From Rhodospirillales bacterium (GTDB lineage: Bacteria > Pseudomonadota > Alphaproteobacteria > JAREAF01): 7,267 bases of DNA. The translations under genes and the position numbers were made by a program. The notes under the pieces are model-generated. The model saw only the letters and a list, made by a program, of their open reading frames with translations, searched no databases and was not told the DNA's origin. The stretch covers positions 1 to 7,267 of the forward strand of contig JAREAF010000141.1 in assembly GCA_029240475.1 (NCBI GenBank). Direction: 5' to 3'. This document shows, piece by piece, positions 1 to 5,711 of this stretch (the stretch's first letter is position 1; the number at the start of each line of letters is the position of its first letter).

Positions 1-522
1 ATGAGGTCACGGATGAATCACTTTCCGCTGATGGCGCGCTTCAATGAATGGGACAACCAGAGGCTCTACGGCTCGGTGGCCGGCCTGAGCGAGGAGCAGT
101 ACCGCGCGGATATGGGCCTGTTCTTCGGCTCGGTGCATCGCACCTTGAACCATATCCTGGTGGTGGACCGGGTCTGGACGAGGCGCATCGACGGCGAGCC
201 GCACGGCATCTCCGGCCTGGACATGGAGATCCACGACAGCTTCGACGCGCTCGGGCGCGCCCGGGCCGAGGAGGATGCGCGGCTGATCCGGCAGGTCGAC
301 GGCATCGGCGAGGAGCGGCTCCGGCGGCCGGTGCGGTACCGCCGGATCATCGGCGCGGGCGAGGCGGAGACGCGCTGCGATCACGTCCTGATCACGCTCT
401 TCAATCACCAGACGCATCATCGCGGCCAGGTGCACGCGGCCTTGACGCAGTGCGGAATCGAGCCGCCGCCGCTGGATGTGGTCTTCTTCCTGGACGAAAG
501 GCCAGAGGCGGCGCGCCTCTGA
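1..522 (+). CDS. DinB-family four-helix metalloprotein
   Basis: This is a 173-residue protein of the DinB/YfiT-like superfamily, a cytoplasmic four-helix-bundle fold that binds a divalent metal. Some members are thiol- or DNA-damage-linked, and the substrate here is unknown. The family signature is clear. An N-terminal helix carries an 'LMARFNEWDNQRLY' pattern (about 10-23). A second helix has 'SVHRTLNHIL' (44-53), with His51 the likely first ligand. Near the C-terminus lies 'LFNHQTHHRGQVH' (133-145), with His136 and His140 as the H-x3-H ligand pair. A 'PPPLDVVFFL' ending is usual for the group. The length is normal. The first ATG is at base 1, so an upstream start outside the window cannot be excluded. 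The ATG at 13 (residue 5) has a GAGG at 3-6 with 6-nt spacing and lines up better with typical family N-termini, so the true start may be 13. Family assignment is firm; the reaction is unknown. Confidence 0.9.
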   Translation: MRSRMNHFPLMARFNEWDNQRLYGSVAGLSEEQYRADMGLFFGSVHRTLNHILVVDRVWTRRIDGEPHGISGLDMEIHDSFDALGRARAEEDARLIRQVDGIGEERLRRPVRYRRIIGAGEAETRCDHVLITLFNHQTHHRGQVHAALTQCGIEPPPLDVVFFLDERPEAARL

Positions 523-541
523 CGGTTTGGCGCGAACCGTC
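521..541 (+). terminator. Hairpin just after dinB-like stop; possible terminator without U-tract
   Basis: A perfect 7-bp inverted repeat, GACGGTT (521-527) and AACCGTC (535-541), encloses a 7-nt loop and begins inside the stop codon of the DinB-like gene. A second small stem, GGGC/GCCC, follows at 549-561. No T-run follows either stem, so this is not a classical intrinsic terminator. It could be a weak terminator, an mRNA 3'-end stabiliser, or an operator for the next gene. The structure is seen directly; the role is inferred. Confidence 0.4.
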
Positions 542-591
542 CGCCACCGGGCTTGTTGCCCTCGCGGAACCGATCGGCGGGAGGCGAGGCG

Positions 592-789
592 ATGACCGGC
601 AAGACGGGTCCCAAGACGGGAGATCGGCGCGAACCAGGCAACAACCCCGGCGACGAGGCGGCGCCCGGCACCCCCGGAACCGGCGAGGCGGTGTGCCCCG
701 TCTGCCGCGGCAGCGGGCGCAGCGACGGCAAGCCCTGCGAGAATTGCGGCGGCAGCGGCCGCATCATCGAAGGCATCGGCGGAGCGTGA
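592..789 (+). CDS. Small protein with DnaJ-type CxxCxGxG zinc finger
   Basis: This is a 65-residue protein. The first ~33 residues are a polar, Gly/Pro/Asp-rich, probably disordered segment. The C-terminal half carries two DnaJ-type zinc-binding motifs, CPVCRGSG (Cys35, Cys38) and CENCGGSG (Cys49, Cys52), enough ligands for one zinc ion. In DnaJ/Hsp40 the cysteine-rich region has four such repeats forming two zinc sites; here only one site exists, and there is no J domain or substrate-binding domain. The start is set at the ATG at 592 because a GGGAGG-like ribosome site (579-584) lies 7 nt upstream. A longer frame from TTG at 553 would place that site inside the coding region. It sits alone between the DinB-like gene (69-nt gap) and the next gene (79-nt gap). 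A redox, chaperone-helper or nucleic-acid-binding role is possible, but nothing in the sequence decides. Confidence 0.8.
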   Translation: MTGKTGPKTGDRREPGNNPGDEAAPGTPGTGEAVCPVCRGSGRSDGKPCENCGGSGRIIEGIGGA

Positions 790-868
790 ACTTCTCTCCT
801 CCGAGGGCCGGTTGCTGAGCTTCCCGGCTTGCTGTAACCCTCTTGGGTGCCTGCCGGAGAGCTGATCC

Positions 869-1282
869 ATGCCCACAATCTATGTTGCCGCGAGCAAGGA
901 GCTCGGCAAATGGGGCGCCGATGTCGGCGTCTCCAAGCATGTCTACAAGCTGGGCGTGACCGAAGGATCCGCTGAGGAGGCGGTGGCGGCGCTGAACCAG
1001 GCCTCTTACGCCGGCCAGAGCGATTGGAAGCTGGTGAAGAAGGAGGAGGTCGACAGCCTGTCGGAAGAAGCCGCCGTCGATCGCCTGCAGCGCAAGGAAA
1101 AGCTGCTCGATCCGAACTACTATCCGCGCCTGCGCGGCACCTCCGGAATTTTTCGGGTGAAGCCGGTGAATGTCGAGAATCACATCCTGGTCGGCCAGGC
1201 GCTGGCCGGCCGGGAGCCAAAGCTCGATAAGCTGAAGCCCGCGGACATGGCGCAATATCTCATTACGATCGCTCGCGAGTAG
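869..1282 (+). CDS. Conserved-looking hypothetical protein, GIY-YIG-like N-terminal half
   Basis: I do not recognise this 137-residue soluble protein with certainty. Its start is well supported by GGAGAG at 856-861, 7 nt before the ATG. The N-terminal half resembles the T5orf172 style of GIY-YIG domain: a first strand 'TIYVAAS' (3-9), a second strand 'VYKLGVT' (25-31) in place of the usual Y-x-IG-x-T, then a helix ending 'AVAALN' (about 38-43). After this comes an Asp-Trp-containing strand (DWKLV, 52-56), a charged helix and a 'YYPRLRGTSGIFRV' segment. The Arg expected shortly after the second motif in active GIY-YIG nucleases is absent (EGSAEE instead), so if the fold is right the protein is probably non-catalytic. 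The C-terminal ~30 residues are Lys/Leu-rich and helical-looking. The gene precedes the two receivers by 26 nt on the same strand and may be co-transcribed with them. The coding call is strong; the fold call is tentative. Confidence 0.8.
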   Translation: MPTIYVAASKELGKWGADVGVSKHVYKLGVTEGSAEEAVAALNQASYAGQSDWKLVKKEEVDSLSEEAAVDRLQRKEKLLDPNYYPRLRGTSGIFRVKPVNVENHILVGQALAGREPKLDKLKPADMAQYLITIARE

Positions 1283-1308
1283 CCGAGGAGCGGGAAGGGA
1301 CGCGTTGC

Positions 1309-1725
1309 GTGACGTATGCGGAGCCGAGCGAGGAGCCTAAACTGCGCATCCGTGCCGGCGCGCGGGTGCTGGTGGTGGAGGATGAAAGCCTAGTGGCGAT
1401 GATGCTTTCGGACATGTTGGAGGATCTTGGCTGCCGAGTGATCGGCCCGGTCGGAAGCCGCGCCGGCGCGCTCGAGCTGGTCGGCGACGGCCTCCACCTC
1501 GACCTGGCGCTGCTGGACGTCAATCTCGGCGGCGAGCATGCGTACGACGTGGCCGATGCGCTCGCCGGTCGGGCGGTGCCTTTCGTGTTCGTCAGCGGCT
1601 ATGGGATCAGCGGGATCGATCCGCGCTTCGCGCATGCGCCGGTGCTCGCCAAGCCATTCCAGCCGGCCGCGCTCGCCCGCGTCATCGGCGATGCGCTTTC
1701 CGGCGCCGCGGAGGCACGGCCGTGA
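1309..1725 (+). CDS. Single-domain response regulator (receiver only), first of a pair
   Basis: This is a 138-residue receiver (REC) protein with no output domain; such proteins relay phosphoryl groups or act by protein contact in the cytoplasm. Visible active-site positions are the acidic pair in VVEDE (Glu24, Asp25), the phospho-acceptor Asp70 in LLDVNL, Ser96 in 'PFVFVSGYG' as the switch Thr/Ser, and Lys115 in LAKPF. The PFxFxSGYG segment resembles the alphaproteobacterial 'FAT GUY' receivers (PFxFATGY), some of which work with HWE/HisKA2 kinases in stress signalling; here Ser replaces Thr. The first ~17 residues are a polar extension. The start is GTG at 1309, backed by GGGAAGGGA at 1292-1300 with 8-nt spacing. 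Its stop overlaps the start of the next receiver by 4 nt (GTGA), so the two are probably translationally coupled. No histidine kinase is in the window. The family call is firm; the pathway is inferred. Confidence 0.93.
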   Translation: MTYAEPSEEPKLRIRAGARVLVVEDESLVAMMLSDMLEDLGCRVIGPVGSRAGALELVGDGLHLDLALLDVNLGGEHAYDVADALAGRAVPFVFVSGYGISGIDPRFAHAPVLAKPFQPAALARVIGDALSGAAEARP

Positions 1726-2120
1726 GCGGGCCGACGCCGCTCGCCTCCGCCGAGCCGCTCGCCGGCAGGCGCATCCTCATCGTCGAGGACGAGGCGATGA
1801 TCGCGCTCCTGATCGAGGATGTGCTGACCGACCTGGGCTCGACCGTCGTCGGCCCGGCCGCCCGCTTGGATGAGGCGCTGGCCCTGGCGCGCTCGGCCGA
1901 GGTCGATCTGGCCGCGTTGGATCTGAACCTGGCCGGCGACGCGGTCTATCCGGTCGCCGAGGCGCTCGCCCAGCGCGGGATCCCCTTCATCTTCATGACC
2001 GGCTATGGCCAGTTCGGGATCGCTGAGCCCTGGCGCGGGCGGCCGTCGATCGCCAAGCCGTTCCGCCCCAGTCAGCTTGCAAACTTCCTGCGCGAGGCGC
2101 TGGCCACCGCCTCCAGTTAG
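1722..2120 (+). CDS. Single-domain response regulator (receiver only), second of a pair
   Basis: This is a 132-residue receiver-only protein and a clear paralogue of the gene before it: the active-site residues align with a single-residue length difference. They are Glu22/Asp23 (IVEDE), phospho-acceptor Asp67 (ALDLNL), Thr93 in 'PFIFMTGYG' and Lys112 in IAKPF. The PFxFxTGYG segment is close to the 'FAT GUY' receiver signature of alphaproteobacteria. The N-terminal ~15 residues are a Pro/Ala-rich tail and the C-terminus ends just after the last helix, leaving no room for an output domain. The GTG start at 1722 overlaps the previous stop in the GTGA arrangement, so re-initiation by the same ribosomes is likely. 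Its own stop (TAG, 2118-2120) overlaps the stop of the convergent membrane protein gene. Expected role: phosphorelay intermediate, phosphate sink or protein-binding switch, with a partner kinase elsewhere. Confidence 0.93.
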   Translation: MSGPTPLASAEPLAGRRILIVEDEAMIALLIEDVLTDLGSTVVGPAARLDEALALARSAEVDLAALDLNLAGDAVYPVAEALAQRGIPFIFMTGYGQFGIAEPWRGRPSIAKPFRPSQLANFLREALATASS

Positions 2121-3826
2121 CGCGGCTCTTCCAGAACGGCTCCGTCGGACGCGATCAGCTCGCCGGCCGGCCAGAGCGCAACCCAGCTTGCGCCTTGCGG
2201 GGCGGCATAGGTGGGCTGGCGCTGCAGGTGCAGCACCGAGCCGCGTAACGGCGCGAGCGCGGCCCCATCTGGATGCGCGCGCGCCCATGCCAAGGCCTCG
2301 GGGATGCTGACCAGCTGCGGCAGCGGGCGCTCCAGACGTCCGGCGAAGGCGTAGTCCGACGGGTCGCCGAACACCGCGACCGGGACCTGCTGCGACTGCA
2401 GCGCGGATAGCCGCGCCGCCATCGGGCCCGGATCCAGCGTGCTGCCGAGGGCGCCTGCCATCTCCCATGCGACCGCGGCCACGAGCACGGTCGGAAGCAG
2501 CGCCAGATGCGCGACCCGCGACAGCATCTGCCTGGGCGTGCCCTGGATCAGCAGAAAGGTGCCGCCAAGCACGATCATGGCGCCGCCGACCCCGACATCG
2601 GCGATCCAGATCGGCAGCTCCACTCCCGCCAGCTCGCGCGCCCGGCCGGCGAGCTGCGCCCAGGGAACCGTATTGATGGCGATCGGCAATGCGCCGAGCA
2701 GCGCCAGCGGCAGGGCGGGAATGCCGGCGTGGAAATCCGCACGGCCCGGCAGCCGTCCCGCAAGCAGCCTGGCCGTCACGGCGCAGATCGCGGGGCTCGC
2801 CAGGAGGAGGCGCCCCGGTCCGCTCCCTTCCGCCACGAATCCGGCCAGCAGGGCCAACAGCGCGATGAGGCAGAGCCGCACGCCCCCATCGCCGAGGAAG
2901 TTGCTCTGGCGGCGCGCCGAGCGCCACAGGCGCGGCCAAAAGGGCCAGGGATAGAAGAAGAGCGGGAAAGCGAGGAGCGGAACGAGGCTCGGCCCGTCTG
3001 TCGCAACCATCCAGCCCCCGATGTCGCCGGCGGCCTGGTGGAGCCACAGCGCCGGGAGAGCCGCCGCCGTCGCGGCGAGCAGCAGGGATCCGTACCAGCC
3101 CAGCCAGGAGCGCCGCTCTTCCGTTCTCGCCCAGGCGGGTCCGGCCAGGGCAGGTGCAAGGAGCACCGCAACGCCGGAAGCGCCGAGGGCGAGCAGCAGC
3201 AGCGACAGACAACCCGCGAACAGGACCCACCCCCGGCGCCGGCCGCCGGCGGCAATGACCAGCCCGAGCAGCCCTCCGGCCGCCAAGCCCGCGCCCAAAC
3301 CGTCGGGAGTTATTGCGGGCCCCAGCAGCAGCACTCCGGCGGAACCGGCGAAAAGCCATCCCGCCAGCGCGCCGGCATCCGCCCGCTGCGGCCAAAGCCG
3401 CTGGGCCAATCGGCGGGTCAGCAGCAGCGCGGCAGACAAGGCAATGGCGCAGAGGAGCCAAGGCCATGCGATGCCGACGCCGAATGCCGACCAGCCCAGA
3501 GCGATCAGCCAGGCGAGCAGGGGCGCAGCCTCTCCGGCCCGCCCGCCGGCCTCGTGCCACAGCAGCCAGTGGTCGCTTCGGACGATCTCCCAAGCGGCGG
3601 CGAGCGCCGGGGTGTCGATCCCGGCGATCGGCGGCCGCTTAAGAGCGGCGAGGCCGAGGCTCGCCATCAGCAGGAAGAGGGGCGGCCAGGGCAGATCCAG
3701 CAGGCGCGGCAGCAGCGAGCGCGTTCCGGCATGCAAAGGCAATGAAGCCGAGACGGAGGGCGCGTTCCGGACTTGCTCCGGACCGTCCGCCGCTTCGATC
3801 CGTTCCGCTTTGCTCCTGGCCCGCAT
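2117..3826 (-). CDS. Polytopic membrane glycosyltransferase, ArnT/PMT-like (GT-C, family 39/83 type)
   Basis: This is a 569-residue inner-membrane protein with roughly ten or more hydrophobic segments and a soluble C-terminal domain (about 470-569), the layout of ArnT/PMT-type GT-C enzymes. These move sugars from polyprenyl-phosphate donors to periplasmic acceptors such as lipid A. After the first membrane segment (about 45-63) the first loop reads 'RPPIAGIDTPALAAAWEIV', matching the family's 'RPDEARYAEIAREM' region: the Asp is kept (about residue 71) but the adjacent Glu is Thr. A later 'ITPDGL' (about 172-177) matches the conserved Asp preceding the next membrane helix. The C-terminal 'VPVAVFGDPSDYAFAGRLERPLP' resembles the extracytoplasmic tail of ArnT-like proteins. 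The start is uncertain: I chose the ATG at 3824-3826, which has only a weak ribosome site. The frame stays open to a TTG at 3988, but that leader is not hydrophobic and would cross the divergent promoter. Acceptor and sugar cannot be read from sequence. Confidence 0.82.
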   Translation of the reverse strand: MRARSKAERIEAADGPEQVRNAPSVSASLPLHAGTRSLLPRLLDLPWPPLFLLMASLGLAALKRPPIAGIDTPALAAAWEIVRSDHWLLWHEAGGRAGEAAPLLAWLIALGWSAFGVGIAWPWLLCAIALSAALLLTRRLAQRLWPQRADAGALAGWLFAGSAGVLLLGPAITPDGLGAGLAAGGLLGLVIAAGGRRRGWVLFAGCLSLLLLALGASGVAVLLAPALAGPAWARTEERRSWLGWYGSLLLAATAAALPALWLHQAAGDIGGWMVATDGPSLVPLLAFPLFFYPWPFWPRLWRSARRQSNFLGDGGVRLCLIALLALLAGFVAEGSGPGRLLLASPAICAVTARLLAGRLPGRADFHAGIPALPLALLGALPIAINTVPWAQLAGRARELAGVELPIWIADVGVGGAMIVLGGTFLLIQGTPRQMLSRVAHLALLPTVLVAAVAWEMAGALGSTLDPGPMAARLSALQSQQVPVAVFGDPSDYAFAGRLERPLPQLVSIPEALAWARAHPDGAALAPLRGSVLHLQRQPTYAAPQGASWVALWPAGELIASDGAVLEEPR

Positions 3827-3990
3827 GCTCGCGCGCGTTGGGATGAAGTTCGCGGGACTTTGGCGCAAGCCGGTCAGCCGCGCATCCGATTTCTCCTGTA
3901 AGGTCGTGGAGCGTGGAGGGCCGGTCGCGTGCAGAACGGATGCTCCTGCTGCGGTGCGGAAGAGTCGATGGGGAAAGGATGGCGGCAAGC
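3827..3990. promoter_or_regulatory. Divergent intergenic control region
   Basis: About 164 nt separate the chosen starts of the minus-strand glycosyltransferase and the plus-strand TAXI gene, so promoters for both should lie here. I find no convincing -35/-10 pair on either strand. The best fragments are a TTGGCG at 3860-3865 without a good partner and a TGTAAGGT at 3897-3904. Both reading frames run open through the region (from GTG at 3913 on plus and TTG at 3988 on minus), but neither leader looks like real protein. The limits move if a different start is chosen for either gene. Confidence 0.45.
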
Positions 3991-5019
3991 ATGCGGCGAA
4001 AGGCGACAGTCGTGGCCAAGCGAATGATCGCGCGGCGCTTCGTCCTTGCCGCGATGGCCCTGCTGATCGCCGCCTCCGCGCTCGCGCAGGGCAGCCAGTT
4101 CTTCCGCATCGGCACCGGCTCGACCGGCGGCACTTATTTCCCGATCGGCGCGATCCTCGCCAGCGCGATCAGCAACCCGCCCGGCTCGCGCGAGTGCGAG
4201 CGCGGCGGCAGCTGCGGGGTCCCCGGCCTCATCGCCGTCGCGCAGTCCACCACGGGCTCTGTGGAGAATGTCCGCGCCATCGGCGAGGGCGCGCTCGAAT
4301 CGGCGCTGTCGCAGGCCGATGTCGCCTTCTGGGCCTATCACGGCCGCCATACTTTCGCCGAGTCAGGGCCGATCAAGAATCTGCGCGCGATCGCCAATCT
4401 CTACCCGGAGATGATCCACATCGTGGTCCGCCGCGACGCGGGGATCCTGACCGTGCGCGACCTGAAGGGAAAGCGCGTCTCGCTCGATCGCGAGGGCAGC
4501 GGCACGCTGGTGGACGCCATGCTGATCCTCGAGGCCTATGGGCTGAAGCCTGCGGACCTGACGATCGAGCATCTGGAGCCGGGGCCGGCGGCCGACCGTC
4601 TGCGCGAGGGCACGCTTGACGCCTTCTTCTTCGTCGCGGGGGTGCCCGCGGCCGCGATCACCGATCTGGCCGCGACCGTTCCCGTCGGGCTCGTGCCGAT
4701 CAGCGGCCCCGAGTCCGAGCGGCTGCGGCAGACCTATCCCTTCTTCTCGGCCAATTACATTCCCGCGGGGGCCTATCCGGGCGTCTATTCGACGCCGACG
4801 GTGAGCGTGGGCGCGCAGTGGCTGGTCGCCGCCGAGGTCCCCGAGGAGACGGTCTACGGAGTCACGCGCGCGCTCTGGCACGCTTCGACCGGCAAGCTGC
4901 TGGAGGCGGGGCACGCGCAGGGGCGGCACATACAGAAGGGCACGGCGCTGGATGGGATTGGCATCCCGCTGCATCCGGGCGCGACCCGCTACTACCGGGA
5001 AGCGGGGCTCCTGCCCTAG
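3991..5019 (+). CDS. TAXI-family TRAP transporter solute-binding protein (periplasmic)
   Basis: This is a 342-residue secreted binding protein of the TAXI (TRAP-associated extracytoplasmic immunogenic) family, which captures small organic solutes for a TRAP permease. A basic n-region and hydrophobic stretch (RRFVLAAMALLIAASALA) end in an ALA|QG cleavage site after about residue 32. The mature protein opens with 'FFRIGTGSTGGTYFPIG' (about 37-53), the TAXI signature. It continues with an NPPGSR loop bearing Cys69 and Cys75, a likely disulfide, then 'TTGSVENVRAIGEG' and 'QADVAFWAY', all as in alphaproteobacterial members. Length is normal. The start is ambiguous: ATG 3991 (AAAGGA at 3974-3979, long 11-nt spacing), GTG 4012 (GAAAGG at 3998-4003, good 8-nt spacing) and ATG 4024 each leave an intact signal peptide. 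No DctM/DctQ-type permease is next to it: the downstream gene is convergent def, 7 nt away. The ligand cannot be read from sequence. Confidence 0.93.
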   Translation: MRRKATVVAKRMIARRFVLAAMALLIAASALAQGSQFFRIGTGSTGGTYFPIGAILASAISNPPGSRECERGGSCGVPGLIAVAQSTTGSVENVRAIGEGALESALSQADVAFWAYHGRHTFAESGPIKNLRAIANLYPEMIHIVVRRDAGILTVRDLKGKRVSLDREGSGTLVDAMLILEAYGLKPADLTIEHLEPGPAADRLREGTLDAFFFVAGVPAAAITDLAATVPVGLVPISGPESERLRQTYPFFSANYIPAGAYPGVYSTPTVSVGAQWLVAAEVPEETVYGVTRALWHASTGKLLEAGHAQGRHIQKGTALDGIGIPLHPGATRYYREAGLLP

Positions 5020-5026
5020 TCTCCCG

Positions 5027-5557
5027 TCAGGCGCTCGCGGCTTCTTTGACCGCCGCCTTTTTCGCCTTGAGCAGCTTGCGCAGGATGATGTTGCGCTTGA
5101 GCGCCGTCAGGCGGTCGATGAAGAGGACGCCGTCGAGATGGTCGATCTCATGCTGCAGGCAGGTCGCCAGCAGCCCTGAGGCCTCGATCTCGCGAATCTC
5201 GTTCTCGTAATCCAGATAGCGGATGCGCACGGCGGCGGGCCGGGCGACCTCGGCATAGTGCTCCGGCACCGAGAGGCAGCCTTCCTCGAAGACGGCGTCC
5301 TCGTCCGAGACCCAGACGATCTCCGGATTGGCCAGCTTCAGGGGCGCCCGCGGCTCCTCCTCCTTGGCGAGATCGAGCACGATCACGCGCTTGGAGACGC
5401 CGACCTGGGGTGCGGCGAGGCCGATCCCCGGGGCGACATACATCGTCTCCAGCATGTCGTCCATGAGCTGGCGCACGCCGTCGTCCACGCGCTCCACGGG
5501 CTTGGCCTTGGCTTTGAGGCGCGGGTCGGGCGCGGTGAGGATGGGCAGGCGGGCCAT
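5027..5557 (-). CDS. def: Peptide deformylase
   Basis: This is a 176-residue cytoplasmic metalloenzyme that removes the formyl group from the N-terminal formyl-Met of nascent proteins, a step needed before methionine aminopeptidase acts. All three family motifs are intact: GIGLAAPQVG (44-53, with Gln51), EGCLSVP (92-98, metal ligand Cys94) and QHEIDHLDG (135-143, ligands His136 and His140, catalytic Glu137). The C-terminus is a Lys/Ala-rich helix. The start is placed at the ATG at 5555-5557 because 'MARLPILTAPDPRLK' matches the usual deformylase N-terminus and a GGAAC lies just upstream; the 19-residue extension of the open frame resembles nothing. The gene is convergent with the TAXI gene and divergent from rmuC. 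In many bacteria fmt follows def, but here there is no fmt downstream. Type I versus III assignment was not attempted; motif 2 is the ordinary EGCLS form. Confidence 0.97.
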   Translation of the reverse strand: MARLPILTAPDPRLKAKAKPVERVDDGVRQLMDDMLETMYVAPGIGLAAPQVGVSKRVIVLDLAKEEEPRAPLKLANPEIVWVSDEDAVFEEGCLSVPEHYAEVARPAAVRIRYLDYENEIREIEASGLLATCLQHEIDHLDGVLFIDRLTALKRNIILRKLLKAKKAAVKEAASA

Positions 5558-5590
5558 TCTGTTCCGAAAATGGGCGGGCGTCTCTCGCCG

Positions 5591-5621
5591 ATTACCTATG
5601 GCTCCCGCCCCCACCCGTCAA
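5591..5621 (-). promoter_or_regulatory. Candidate promoter for def
   Basis: Read on the minus strand there is a TTGACG (5621-5616), matching five of six bases of the housekeeping -35 consensus. A GGTAAT (5596-5591) follows after a 19-bp spacer as a -10-like element; an overlapping TAGGTA would give 17 bp but matches the consensus poorly. Transcription would begin near 5584, giving a leader of about 27 nt before the def ATG. The -35 is good; the -10 and spacer are only fair. No equally good promoter is seen for rmuC on the other strand, where 5622-5711 holds an 8-bp palindrome, CCCATGGG (5662-5669), and the rmuC ribosome site. Confidence 0.4.
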
Positions 5622-5711
5622 GGACTCTCCAGGCTGCGGCCGACGGTCGGTTTGGGCTGCACCCATGGGCGGGGCATGGTAGGGTAGCGGGAAGATATAG
5701 GGGGTAGCCAC

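Noticed and set aside
805..848. Possible terminator after the zinc-finger gene (GCCGG/CCGGC with a 12-nt loop; ACCC/GGGT with a 4-nt loop)
   Set aside because: Stems are only 4-5 bp, with a long loop in the first case and no T-run; such pairings are expected by chance at this GC content.
1599..3593. 664-codon minus-strand open frame covering the receivers and glycosyltransferase in another frame
   Set aside because: Arg/Gly/Ala-rich with no domain. The overlapping frames give coherent receivers and membrane helices, so this one is a GC artefact.
2507..3745. 412-codon plus-strand open frame opposite the glycosyltransferase
   Set aside because: Its product is dominated by Gln, Arg, Gly and Pro with no domain, as expected from the reverse complement of a Leu/Ala-rich membrane protein gene in GC-rich DNA. 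It has no clear ribosome site.
3021..4619. 532-codon plus-strand open frame spanning the divergent region
   Set aside because: It is antisense to one real gene and out of frame with the TAXI gene, has a Ser/Arg/Ala-rich composition, and crosses the control region. It is a shadow frame.
5005..5016. GGGC-TCCT-GCCC stem at the TAXI/def convergent junction
   Set aside because: A 4-bp stem inside the last TAXI codons with no T-tract is too weak to call a terminator.
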